A stretch of DNA of 18,163 bases, from assembly GCA_038232515.1 (NCBI GenBank), contig JBBSHS010000054.1, positions 1-18,163 on the forward strand, written 5' to 3'. The number at the start of each line of letters is the position of its first letter. The first letter of the stretch is position 1. Position numbers and translations under genes: made by a program. Of this stretch, positions 10,993 through 18,012 are shown in pieces. The DNA is from JBBSHS01 sp038232515 (GTDB taxonomy: Bacteria > Actinomycetota > Acidimicrobiia > Acidimicrobiales > JAUJNH01). Below the pieces are notes generated by a model, which was not told the DNA's origin, did not search any database, and worked only from the letters and a program-made list of their open reading frames with translations.

Positions 10993-11526
10993 GGATAGGA
11001 AGGGCCACCGCCCCGGTAACTGACCCGTGTGCCTCGGGTGGGCTTCGGCGGCTTCTGACGCTCGGGCCTGGCGGAGCGCCGGGAAGGACCAGCGCTCCAC
11101 CCACCAGCTCTCGCCGTCGACCTGGATTGGCACGCCCAGGCCGTGGGGCTCGGGGAGCGAGTCCGAACGGGGGCCGGGACCGAGGACGGCTCTGGGCCGG
11201 CCCCGGACCGATGAGGACAGCATCGCCGTCTCGTCGCCGACCACCGCCAGGAAGCGGTGCTCGTTGGACAACGCCAGCCCGGCCAGGGCGATGGCGGCGG
11301 CGAACAGCATGGCCAGCGCCATCCCGGATCCGGACAGGACGAATGCCGCCAAGGCGGCGAGCTCGGCCAGGCACACGGCCAACATCACGTGAGGACGGCG
11401 GCGCTGCAGCGGGATCACGGCTTGCGGGGGCCGTCCGACCAGATCGCCGACGCGGGCCAGGGAGTGGCGGGGGTCCCGCCGGCGAGGCAGCGCGAAGCGT
11501 CGTCGCGTCGGCTCCACGACGGCCAT
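10747..11526 (-). CDS. Putative small membrane protein with C-terminal PH-like region; 3' end uncertain
   Basis: The frame starting at ATG 11526-11524 encodes a basic N-terminus, two hydrophobic segments (about residues 47-66 and 69-87, VMLAVCLAELAALAAFVLSG and MALAMLFAAAIALAGLALS), then a region NEHRFLAVVGDETAMLSS...PRAVLGPGPR...VDGESWWVERWSFPALRQA. This last part resembles, from memory, actinobacterial proteins of about 160 residues that end in a short PH-like fold with a 'GE-x-WV-x-RF' finish. The conserved-looking part stops near 11053, yet the first in-frame stop is at 10747, so the frame runs antisense through secG for 246 bp. The true end may lie near 11000 with a frameshift, or the C-terminus may be unusually long. 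The start is also unsure: ATG 11556 and TTG 11562 are alternatives, and none has a clear Shine-Dalgarno. Function unknown. Confidence 0.5.
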   Translation of the reverse strand: MAVVEPTRRRFALPRRRDPRHSLARVGDLVGRPPQAVIPLQRRRPHVMLAVCLAELAALAAFVLSGSGMALAMLFAAAIALAGLALSNEHRFLAVVGDETAMLSSSVRGRPRAVLGPGPRSDSLPEPHGLGVPIQVDGESWWVERWSFPALRQARASEAAEAHPRHTGQLPGRWPFLSLLKADGEDHGGEAEGDGEPDGDAVEVALGHGAARRGLAHAAAEHVRETAAPAAVQQHQEDEAEREHDVHEDDGGGGVAGLT

Positions 11527-11563
11527 CCTTGCACTGGCGTGTTTCTCGCGTACCATCGGCAAC

Positions 11564-11572
11564 TGCTATGTT
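11564..11572 (+). promoter_or_regulatory. Possible extended -10 promoter of the peptide transporter operon
   Basis: TGCTATGTT fits the extended -10 pattern TGnTAnnnT, with the hexamer at 11567-11572. It would start a transcript near 11579, giving a leader of about 115 nt before the binding-protein gene. No convincing -35 lies 17 nt upstream. The site also lies just upstream of the minus-strand membrane-protein gene. Confidence 0.35.
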
Positions 11573-11594
11573 CACGCGCCAGCCCACGTTCGGG

Positions 11595-11623
11595 GCCGAC
11601 TGTCGTTGGGCCCGACAGCCGGC
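11595..11623 (+). promoter_or_regulatory. Stem-loop in the leader of the transporter operon
   Basis: GCCGACTGTCG (11595-11605) pairs with CGACAGCCGGC (11613-11623) through 10 base pairs and one A.C mismatch around a 7-nt loop. It lies about 70 nt upstream of the GTG start and downstream of the putative promoter, so it would be in the mRNA leader. It could be a leader structure or operator dyad; nothing ties it to a known riboswitch. Confidence 0.3.
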
Positions 11624-11694
11624 GCTCCGGGTCGAGGGCGGCGGCATCCCTACAAGCCCTACCAACGGCGGTGGGCAAAATCGGAGGCACACAG

Positions 11695-13389
11695 GTGAGA
11701 TCCAGGCGTAGCCAGGGTGTACTCGTCGGCTTGTGTTTTCTGGTCGTGATCGCAGCTGCCTGTTCGAGCAGCAAGAGCAGCAGCACGTCCGGCAACAGCA
11801 ACACCACCTCGTCGTCGGGGGTGAAGAAGGGCGGCGACCTGGTGTTCGGCGCCGAGCAGGAGCCCGACACCATGGACTGGATCAACAAGAACGCCGGGGC
11901 GGCGTGGGGCGTCTACACGGCCGAGGCGCTCGTCATGCCCCGCTCGTTCGACTTCACGGACAAGAACACCTACTCGCCCAGCCCGCTCCTGGCCGGCGAG
12001 CCCACTCTGGTGACCACCCCCAAGCAGGTCATCACCTACAAGCTCAACCCCAAGGCGGTGTGGAGCGACAACGTCCCGATCACCTGCGACGACTACAAGT
12101 ACACCTGGGACCAGATCGCCCACGGCACCGATATCTACGACACGACGGGCTACAGCGACATCACCGGTGTCGACTGCCCCGACCCGCAGACGGCGGTCGT
12201 CAACTTCGACCAGCCCTTCCCCGACTGGCGTGACCTGTTCGGCGGCTACTACGGCGTGTTCCCGAGCCACATCCTCCAGGGCAAGGACCGAGACGCCATG
12301 ATGAAGGACGGCTTCGACTTCTCGGGCGGCCCCTTCATGCTGGCCGGCGGCGCCGCTGGCTGGCAGAAGACGGTGCAGGTCAAGCTGGTGCCCAACCCCA
12401 ACTACTGGGGCAAGAAGCCGAACGTCAACTCCCTCACGTTCAAGTTCATCACCGACACGGCGGCCGAGCAGCAGGCCTTCAAGTCCGGCCAGATCGCCGG
12501 CGCCTACCCGCAGGCCCAGCCCGGCCAGGAGGCGCTGAAGACGGTTCCCAACGTCTACTTCAACGCCATCTCCGGCCTGTCCTTCGAGGGCCTGTACATG
12601 AACGCGGCGAAGGCTCCTCTTGACAGCAAGAACGTCCGCCAGGCGCTGGCCTACGCCACCGACCGCGACGCCATCGTGAAACAGCTCTTCGCGCCGGTGC
12701 AGTCGGACATCAAGCCCATCCAGAGCTTTGCCACGCCGGCCTTCGGCGACGCCTACAGCGCCACCGCATTCGCCAAGTACACCCTCGACCAGAACATGGT
12801 CACCCAGCTGATGACGTCCGACGGCTGGAACAGAGGCGGCGACGGCATCTGGGCCAAGGGCCCGACCAAGGCCAACATCGAGCTGAAGACCACCACCGGC
12901 AACAAGCGCCGCGAGCTCACCGCCCAGATCCTGCAGACGCAGTGGAAGGCGGCGGGTTTCGGCCTCACCATCACCGAGGAGAAGGCCAGCGTGCTGTTCG
13001 GCCAGGATCTGCCGGCCGGCAACTTCCAGGTCGGCCTGTACGCCCAGACCCCGCAGTCCAACGACCCGGGCAACTGCGTGCTGTGGTGCTCGAAGAACAT
13101 CCCCGGGCCGGCCAACCAGAACAGCGGCGAGAACTGGACGCGGACCAACGACCCTGCCGTCGACAAGGCCTGGCTGGCCGCCGATGTCGACATCGACCCG
13201 GCCACCCGGGCCAAGGACGCCACCGACGGCGAGCAGGCGCTGAGCGACTACATGGCTTCCCTGCCCCTCGACCCGTTCCCGGACATCCTCGTGTTCGACT
13301 CCTCCAAGGTGGGCGAGGAGGGTGGCACCATCCGCCACAACTTCTCATTCGGGCCTTGGGTCTACGCCGCCGACATGTACGCCAAGTGA
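11695..13389 (+). CDS. ABC transporter substrate-binding lipoprotein, family 5 (oligopeptide/dipeptide type)
   Basis: This is the extracytoplasmic receptor that captures the ligand and delivers it to the OppBC channel. The 564-residue protein begins with an Arg-rich n-region and hydrophobic core (VLVGLCFLVVIAAAC), then the lipidated cysteine at residue 23 and a Ser/Thr/Gly-rich linker to about residue 43. The mature part shows family 5 features: GGDLVFGAEQEPDTMD, ITYKLNPKAVWSDNVPITCDDYKYTW, NPNYWGKKPNVNSLTFKFI, and LYMNAAKAPLDSKNVRQALAYATDRDAIV. I chose GTG 11695 because GGAGG (11683-11687) lies 7 nt upstream and the signal peptide starts there; the longer open frame upstream is not plausible. 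The ligand is probably peptide but cannot be told from sequence; nickel, opine or sugar receptors share this fold. A strong stem-loop follows its stop before oppB. Confidence 0.93.
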   Translation: MRSRRSQGVLVGLCFLVVIAAACSSSKSSSTSGNSNTTSSSGVKKGGDLVFGAEQEPDTMDWINKNAGAAWGVYTAEALVMPRSFDFTDKNTYSPSPLLAGEPTLVTTPKQVITYKLNPKAVWSDNVPITCDDYKYTWDQIAHGTDIYDTTGYSDITGVDCPDPQTAVVNFDQPFPDWRDLFGGYYGVFPSHILQGKDRDAMMKDGFDFSGGPFMLAGGAAGWQKTVQVKLVPNPNYWGKKPNVNSLTFKFITDTAAEQQAFKSGQIAGAYPQAQPGQEALKTVPNVYFNAISGLSFEGLYMNAAKAPLDSKNVRQALAYATDRDAIVKQLFAPVQSDIKPIQSFATPAFGDAYSATAFAKYTLDQNMVTQLMTSDGWNRGGDGIWAKGPTKANIELKTTTGNKRRELTAQILQTQWKAAGFGLTITEEKASVLFGQDLPAGNFQVGLYAQTPQSNDPGNCVLWCSKNIPGPANQNSGENWTRTNDPAVDKAWLAADVDIDPATRAKDATDGEQALSDYMASLPLDPFPDILVFDSSKVGEEGGTIRHNFSFGPWVYAADMYAK

Positions 13390-13413
13390 TCTGATCCTGA
13401 CAAAGAGCTGACC

Positions 13414-13445
13414 AGAGGACCCGGCCGGTTGCGGCCGGGTCCTCT
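13414..13445 (+). terminator. Perfect 14-bp intercistronic stem-loop between the binding protein and oppB
   Basis: AGAGGACCCGGCCG (13414-13427) and CGGCCGGGTCCTCT (13432-13445) are exact inverted repeats around a GTTG tetraloop, 25 bp after the stop of the binding-protein gene and 43 bp before oppB. No T-run follows (GCCTACCTGG), so it is not a classical intrinsic terminator. The likely role is partial termination or protection of the upstream mRNA from 3' decay, giving more binding protein than membrane components, as known for other binding-protein-dependent operons. Confidence 0.75.
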
Positions 13446-13488
13446 GCCTACCTGGCGCAGGGACGCGCTGGTACCCTCGGAGGGCAAC

Positions 13489-14529
13489 ATGGTGACGTTC
13501 GTCGTCCGCCGGATCGCGTTGTCCATCCCGATCCTGTTGCTCGCGTCCGTGCTGGTGTTCTTCTTCGTCCGGGAGACCACCGATCCGCTGGCCAAATACG
13601 CCCAAAACCGCGATGTCAGCACCAAGATCAACGCCGGCCTCGACATCGGCATGTACCAGCAGCCGTGCAGGTACGTCACCAGCGCGGCGGGGGGGCGGGC
13701 GCCGGTGTCGTGCGCCAAGACGTCGCGCATCAAGCAGTACACGTTCTGGTTGAGCCACTTCGTCAAGGGCGACATGGGCCAGAGCTTCACCACCAACGAG
13801 GCCGTCAGCACCAAGCTGGCCCGAGGGTTCACCAACACCCTGCAGCTGATCGTCTGGGGTGTGCTCATCTCCGCCCTGGTGGCCGTGGCCGTCGGCGTGT
13901 ACAGCGCCGTCCGCCAGTACAGCGTGTTGGACTACACGTTCACGGGCCTGGCCTTCTTCGGCATCGCCATGCCCCCGTTCTTCTTCGGCCTGATGGCCAT
14001 CCAGATCTTCAGCTACCAGTTCAGCGTCTGGTTCCATCTGCACAACCCGCTGTTCTTCTCCATCGGCCTCCACGGAAACCACGGGCCGGGCTTCCTGGCC
14101 GGCCTCCTCGACTACTCACGCCACCTGGTGCTGCCGGTCGCCACCCTGACGGTCCAGATCATCGCCTCGTGGAGCCGGTACCAACGGGCGTCGATGCTCG
14201 ACGTGATGAACTCCGACTACATCCGCACGGCCCGGGCCAAAGGCCTGTCGCGGGCCACGGTGGTGTTGAAGCACGGGCTGCGAAACGCCCTGATCCCCCT
14301 CGTCACCGTGATGGCCATCGACATCGGCGCCCTGTTCGGCGGCCTGCTGGTCACCGAGCAGATCTTCTCCATAGGCGGCATGGGCAAGATCTTCATCGAC
14401 GCCCTGACCAGCGGCGACACCAACGTGTTGCTGCCGTGGTTGATGATCTCGGCCGTCTTCATAGTGCTGTTCAACCTGTTGGCGGACGTGCTCTACGGCA
14501 CCTTGGACCCGAGGATCCGGCTGGCATGA
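13489..14529 (+). CDS. oppB: Peptide ABC transporter permease, OppB/DppB type
   Basis: OppB is one of the two membrane subunits forming the importer channel. The 346-residue protein starts with a hydrophobic helix (about 10-27, ALSIPILLLASVLVFFFV) and then a long extracytoplasmic loop. FVKGDMGQSF leads into the transmembrane core, and the cytoplasmic EAA loop reads SDYIRTARAKGLSRATVVLKHGLRNALIPLVT with the conserved glycine; GGLLVTEQIFSIGGMG and the end DPRIRLA are also typical. The first loop carries an insertion flanked by Cys60 and Cys75 that could form a disulfide outside the cell. I chose ATG 13489, which has GGAGGG 4-5 nt upstream; the frame opens earlier inside the stem-loop. Its stop overlaps the oppC start (ATGA). 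Confidence 0.95.
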   Translation: MVTFVVRRIALSIPILLLASVLVFFFVRETTDPLAKYAQNRDVSTKINAGLDIGMYQQPCRYVTSAAGGRAPVSCAKTSRIKQYTFWLSHFVKGDMGQSFTTNEAVSTKLARGFTNTLQLIVWGVLISALVAVAVGVYSAVRQYSVLDYTFTGLAFFGIAMPPFFFGLMAIQIFSYQFSVWFHLHNPLFFSIGLHGNHGPGFLAGLLDYSRHLVLPVATLTVQIIASWSRYQRASMLDVMNSDYIRTARAKGLSRATVVLKHGLRNALIPLVTVMAIDIGALFGGLLVTEQIFSIGGMGKIFIDALTSGDTNVLLPWLMISAVFIVLFNLLADVLYGTLDPRIRLA

Positions 14530-15527
14530 AGACCACCGACGACATCGGCGGCGTCAAGAGCGAGGCACGGGCGGCCGTGGACCCCGTGACGGGGACCCCG
14601 GCGATGGGACCGACCAGCGGCCCGAACGTGGTGGCCGAGATGAACGAGCCGTCGGCCCGGTCCCAGTGGGAGATGGTGAGGCGCCGATTCTTCCGGCACC
14701 GGGTGGCGGTGGTGGCCGGGCTGGTTCTCGTCGGCTTCTATCTCGTCGCCCTGTTCGCCCCCCAGCTGTCCCGCTACGACCTCAACCCGGCGACACTGTC
14801 CACGCTGCACGGGCCCACCGCCGCCCACTGGTTCGGCACGGACGAGCTGGGCCGCGACCAGCTCACCCGTATCATGTACGCGGCCCGGGTCTCGCTGGTC
14901 ATCGGTCTGCTGGTGGCCGTCTTCTCCACCGTGATCGGCACGCTCATCGGCGCCCTGGCCGGCTACTTCGGAGGCTGGATCGACCAGGCCCTGATGAGGG
15001 TCACCGACCTGTTTCTCATCGTCCCCGGCATCGCCGTGCTGGCCATCGCCCAGAAGGGCCTCGTCAACAAGACCCTCCCGCTGGTGGGCCACATCAGCCA
15101 GACGACCCTGATCGTCGGTATTCTCTCCTTCCTCTTCTGGCAGTCGATCGCCCGCGTCGTGCGGGGCCTGTTCCTGTCGTTGAAGGAGAAGGAGTACATC
15201 GAGGCGGCCAGGGCGTCGGGGGCGACGAGCTGGCGCATCATGTTCCGCCACGTGCTGCCCAACATCGTCGGCCCCATCCTGGTCAACACCACGCTGGTGG
15301 TCGGCACCGCCATCATCACCGAGTCCACACTGTCCTACCTCGGGCTCGGCCTGAACCCGCCGGCGGTGTCCTGGGGGGTCATGATGAACCAGTCGGAGAG
15401 CGCCGTCGGCTCGGCCAACGCCTACCTGATCTATTTCCCGGGCCTCGCTCTCCTCATCACCGTGCTGTGCGTCAACTTCCTGGGCGACGGCCTCCGCGAC
15501 GCCTTCGATCCCCAGTCCTCGCACTGA
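14526..15527 (+). CDS. oppC: Peptide ABC transporter permease, OppC/DppC type
   Basis: OppC pairs with OppB to form the translocation pore. The 333-residue protein has a hydrophilic N-terminal stretch of about 55 residues, then RRRFFRHRVAVVAGLVLVGFYLVALFAP (first helix), the characteristic HWFGTDELGRDQLTRIMYAARVSL, further helices, the EAA loop EKEYIEAARASGATSWRIMFRHVLPN, ESTLSYLGLGLNPPAVSWG and the ending LGDGLRDAFDPQ. All are hallmarks of this subfamily. The ATG at 14526 overlaps the oppB stop by 4 bases. The N-terminal extension is somewhat long; an internal ATG (14641) just ahead of NEPSARSQWEMVRRR is a possible alternative start. Its stop shares one base with the oppD ATG. Confidence 0.95.
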   Translation: MKTTDDIGGVKSEARAAVDPVTGTPAMGPTSGPNVVAEMNEPSARSQWEMVRRRFFRHRVAVVAGLVLVGFYLVALFAPQLSRYDLNPATLSTLHGPTAAHWFGTDELGRDQLTRIMYAARVSLVIGLLVAVFSTVIGTLIGALAGYFGGWIDQALMRVTDLFLIVPGIAVLAIAQKGLVNKTLPLVGHISQTTLIVGILSFLFWQSIARVVRGLFLSLKEKEYIEAARASGATSWRIMFRHVLPNIVGPILVNTTLVVGTAIITESTLSYLGLGLNPPAVSWGVMMNQSESAVGSANAYLIYFPGLALLITVLCVNFLGDGLRDAFDPQSSH

Positions 15528-16738
15528 TGGCCGCGCCCGGAATCACCGGCCCACCCGAGCCCGCCGGCTCGGTCAGCGCCCAGAGCCCCGACGAGAGCTA
15601 CTTCCAGGACACCGAGGAGCCTGCACCCCAGCACTGGCACACGGGCGAACCGATCCTCTCCGTGCGGGACCTGCACGTGTCGTTCAACACCGACGACGGC
15701 ATCGTCAAGGCGGTCGACGGCGTCCGCTACGACGTCTTCGCCAACGAGGTATTAGGCATCGTCGGCGAGTCGGGCTCGGGCAAGAGCGTGACCTCGCTGG
15801 CCATCATGGGCCTGTTGCCCAGGACGGCCACCATCGACGGCGAGATCATCCTGCGGGGCCAGGACCTGTTGAAGATGAGCGAGCAGGACCGGCGCAAGCT
15901 GCGCGGCCTCAAGATCGCCATGGTGTTCCAGGACGCCCTGGCCGCTCTGAACCCCGTGTTCACCGTCGGGTCGCGGATCGCCGAGGCCATCCGGGTCCAT
16001 CATCCCGACTACTCCAGGCCGATCGTGCACAGCCGGGTGGTGGAGCTGCTGGACATCGTCGGCATCCCCGACCCGCAGGAGCGGGCCGGGCAGTACCCCC
16101 ACGAGTTCTCCGGCGGAATGCGCCAGCGGGCCATGATCGCCATGTCGATCTCCAACGACCCCGACGTGCTGATCGCCGACGAGCCCACCACCGCCCTCGA
16201 CGTCACCATCCAGGCCCAGGTCCTGGAGGTGTTCGAGCGCATCCAGGAGCGCACCAACTCGGCGTTGGTCCTAATCACCCACGACCTGGGCGTGGTGGCC
16301 GGCGTGGCCGACCGGGTGATGGTGATGTACGCCGGCAAGCCCGTCGAGATCGGGACCGTCGACCAGATCTTCTACAGCGCCCGGCACCCCTACACCCTCG
16401 GCCTGCTGGCCTCGTTGCCCCGGCTCGACGTGGGCCACAAGGCGGGCCGGCTGTACCGCATCAAGGGCCAGCCGCCGTCACTCATCCACGTGCCGTCGGG
16501 GTGCTCGTTCCATCCCCGGTGCGAGTTCGCCCGGCTCCCGGACCCGTGCGCCACCGAGTTGCCGGTGATGGCGGAGTGCGACAAGAGCCCGGGCCACCTG
16601 GCCGCCTGCCACTTCAAGGAGCAGATGGCCGTGGTCAAGGTGGAGGAGCTCATACCGCAGGTCGGCGCGGAGCTCGACGTGGTCGAAGACGCCGCCGCCG
16701 TCGATCCGGCGGCCGCCACCCCCGCGGGCGAGCTATGA
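15527..16738 (+). CDS. oppD: Peptide ABC transporter ATPase, OppD/DppD type
   Basis: OppD is one of two ATPases that drive peptide import from the cytoplasmic side. The 403-residue protein shows Walker A GESGSGKS (80-87), the Q-loop MVFQDALAALNPVFTVG, signature FSGGMRQRAMIAMS, Walker B VLIADEPTTALD and the H-loop ITHDLGVV. The C-terminal oligopeptide-transporter domain has HPYTLGLLASLP and cysteines 326, 332, 341, 351 and 361 (GCSFHPRCEF...ACHF), a pattern linked to an iron-sulfur cluster in relatives. About 40 residues precede the ABC domain, and an acidic Ala/Val-rich tail of about 40 residues follows the last cysteine; both are longer than usual. The start ATG overlaps the oppC stop (TGATG) and the end overlaps the oppF start (ATGA). 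Confidence 0.95.
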   Translation: MAAPGITGPPEPAGSVSAQSPDESYFQDTEEPAPQHWHTGEPILSVRDLHVSFNTDDGIVKAVDGVRYDVFANEVLGIVGESGSGKSVTSLAIMGLLPRTATIDGEIILRGQDLLKMSEQDRRKLRGLKIAMVFQDALAALNPVFTVGSRIAEAIRVHHPDYSRPIVHSRVVELLDIVGIPDPQERAGQYPHEFSGGMRQRAMIAMSISNDPDVLIADEPTTALDVTIQAQVLEVFERIQERTNSALVLITHDLGVVAGVADRVMVMYAGKPVEIGTVDQIFYSARHPYTLGLLASLPRLDVGHKAGRLYRIKGQPPSLIHVPSGCSFHPRCEFARLPDPCATELPVMAECDKSPGHLAACHFKEQMAVVKVEELIPQVGAELDVVEDAAAVDPAAATPAGEL

Positions 16739-17775
16739 CCGTCGTCGAGACCGGCGCCAACCCGCAGGCCGGCGGTGCGACGATGGAGGTGGCCGACAAG
16801 ATCCTCGAGGTCCGCGACCTGGTCAAGCACTTCCCGATCCGGGGCGGGCTGTTCCGCACGGTGCGGGGACAGGTGCACGCCGCCTGCGGCATCAGCTTCG
16901 ACGTGGGCCGGGCCGAGACCCTCGGGGTGGTGGGGGAGTCGGGGTGCGGGAAGTCGACGACGGCCCGCATGCTCCTCCAGCTGCTGCCGGCCACCTCGGG
17001 CTCGGTCAGGTTCGAGGGCGAAGAGCTCATCGGGGCGTCGAACCGCCGCATCCGGGAGCTGCGCCGCAACATCCAGATGGTGTTCCAGGACCCGTACGCC
17101 TCGCTCAACCCCCGAATGACCGTCCAGGGCATCGTGGCCGAGCCGCTCAAGGTCCATGGGATGTGGCGCAACGGCGGGGCCAAGAAGGTCAAGGACCTGA
17201 TGGAGCTGGTGGGGCTCAACCCCGAGCACGTCAACCGCTACCCGCACGAGTTCTCCGGCGGCCAGCGCCAGCGCATCGGCATCGCCCGGGCCCTGGCCCT
17301 CGACCCCGCCCTGATGGTGCTCGACGAGCCAGTGTCCGCCCTCGACGTGTCCATCCAGGCCGGCGTCATCAACCTGCTGGAGGACCTGCAGGAGGAGCTC
17401 CGCCTGGCCTACGTATTCGTGGCCCACGACCTGTCGGTGGTACGCCACATCTCGGACCGGGTAGCGGTGATGTACCTGGGCAAGATCATCGAGATCGGCA
17501 CCCGCGACGACATCTACGACCGTCCCGCCCACCCGTACACGCAGGCCCTGCTGTCCGCCGTTCCCGTACCCGATCCCCAGCGCGAGCGCCGCCGCAAGCG
17601 CATCGTCCTCGAGGGCGACGTGCCCAACCCCGCCAACCCGCCGTCCGGTTGCCGCTTCCGCACCCGCTGCTGGAAGGCCAGGGACATCTGCGCCCAAGAG
17701 GAGCCGGCCCTCGTCGACCGCGGCCAGGGTCACCCCGTCGCCTGCCACTTCGCCGAGGTCGTCACCGTCGTCTAG
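16735..17775 (+). CDS. oppF: Peptide ABC transporter ATPase, OppF/DppF type
   Basis: OppF is the second ATPase of the importer and pairs with OppD. The 346-residue protein has VKHFPIRGGLF near the start (family hallmark), Walker A GESGCGKST (67-75), the Q-loop MVFQDPYASLNPRMTV, signature FSGGQRQRIGIARAL, Walker B LMVLDEPVSALDVSIQ and the H-loop VAHDLSVVRHISD. The C-terminal domain has HPYTQALLSAVP and cysteines 306, 312, 319 and 337 (GCRFRTRCWKARDIC...ACHF), like OppD. The start ATG overlaps the oppD stop by 4 bases, and an ATG 19 codons in (TMEVADKILEV) is a possible alternative. The gene ends the operon, with palindrome copy C starting directly after its TAG. Confidence 0.95.
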   Translation: MTVVETGANPQAGGATMEVADKILEVRDLVKHFPIRGGLFRTVRGQVHAACGISFDVGRAETLGVVGESGCGKSTTARMLLQLLPATSGSVRFEGEELIGASNRRIRELRRNIQMVFQDPYASLNPRMTVQGIVAEPLKVHGMWRNGGAKKVKDLMELVGLNPEHVNRYPHEFSGGQRQRIGIARALALDPALMVLDEPVSALDVSIQAGVINLLEDLQEELRLAYVFVAHDLSVVRHISDRVAVMYLGKIIEIGTRDDIYDRPAHPYTQALLSAVPVPDPQRERRRKRIVLEGDVPNPANPPSGCRFRTRCWKARDICAQEEPALVDRGQGHPVACHFAEVVTVV

Positions 17776-17848
17776 GTGAGATTGGGTCCAGCCGTGGCCT
17801 TCGCCGCCGGTTCCGGCCCTTGAAGGCCACCCGACGACCCAATCTCGC
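17776..17848. repeat. Palindromic element, long copy directly after oppF (copy C)
   Basis: The outer arms GTGAGATTGGGTC (17776-17788) and GACCCAATCTCGC (17836-17848) pair through 13 positions, one of them G.T. The inner arms GTGGCCTTC (17794-17802) and GAAGGCCAC (17822-17830) are perfect. The 19-nt loop contains GCCGG-TT-CCGGC, which extends the hairpin further. Arm spacing and loop length are the same as in copy B. It begins at the first base after the oppF stop and could serve as a 3' stem-loop for the operon transcript. Confidence 0.9.
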
Positions 17849-17884
17849 AGGGCCGGCCCCCGGCATCGCGGGCAGGCGGGCCGG

Positions 17885-17909
17885 ACCGGCCGGGGCAAAA
17901 TCGGCCGGT
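17885..17909. promoter_or_regulatory. 8-bp dyad just upstream of the tRNA-Leu promoter region
   Basis: ACCGGCCG (17885-17892) and CGGCCGGT (17902-17909) form a perfect stem with a 9-nt loop, GGGCAAAAT. It lies between palindrome copy C and the putative -10 of the tRNA gene. It may end the oppF transcript or be an operator dyad; its short GC-only arms could also be chance. Confidence 0.3.
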
Positions 17910-17917
17910 GCTACGCT
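17909..17917 (+). promoter_or_regulatory. Possible extended -10 promoter of tRNA-Leu
   Basis: TGCTACGCT fits TGnTAnnnT, with the hexamer at 17912-17917. Transcription would start about 5 bases before the mature tRNA at 17929. No recognisable -35 lies at the right distance. Confidence 0.4.
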
Positions 17918-17928
17918 GTCGGCTCCAA

Positions 17929-18012
17929 GTCGGAGTGGCGGAATAGGCAGACGCGCCAGCTTGAGGGGCTGGTGTCCGAAAGGACGTGGGGGTTCAAGTC
18001 CCCCCTCCGACA
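17929..18012 (+). tRNA. tRNA-Leu, anticodon GAG
   Basis: All arms fold: acceptor GTCGGAG (17929-17935) with CTCCGAC (18005-18011) and discriminator A (18012). The D arm is GCG...CGC with GG in the loop. The anticodon stem CCAGC/GCTGG encloses the loop TTGAGGG, giving anticodon GAG, which reads CUC and CUU leucine codons. A long class II variable arm GTCC-GAAA-GGAC follows, and the T arm is GGGGG-TTCAAGT-CCCCC. Class II shape plus A73 supports leucine. CCA is not encoded (ACG follows), so the end must be added by tRNA nucleotidyltransferase. Confidence 0.96.
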
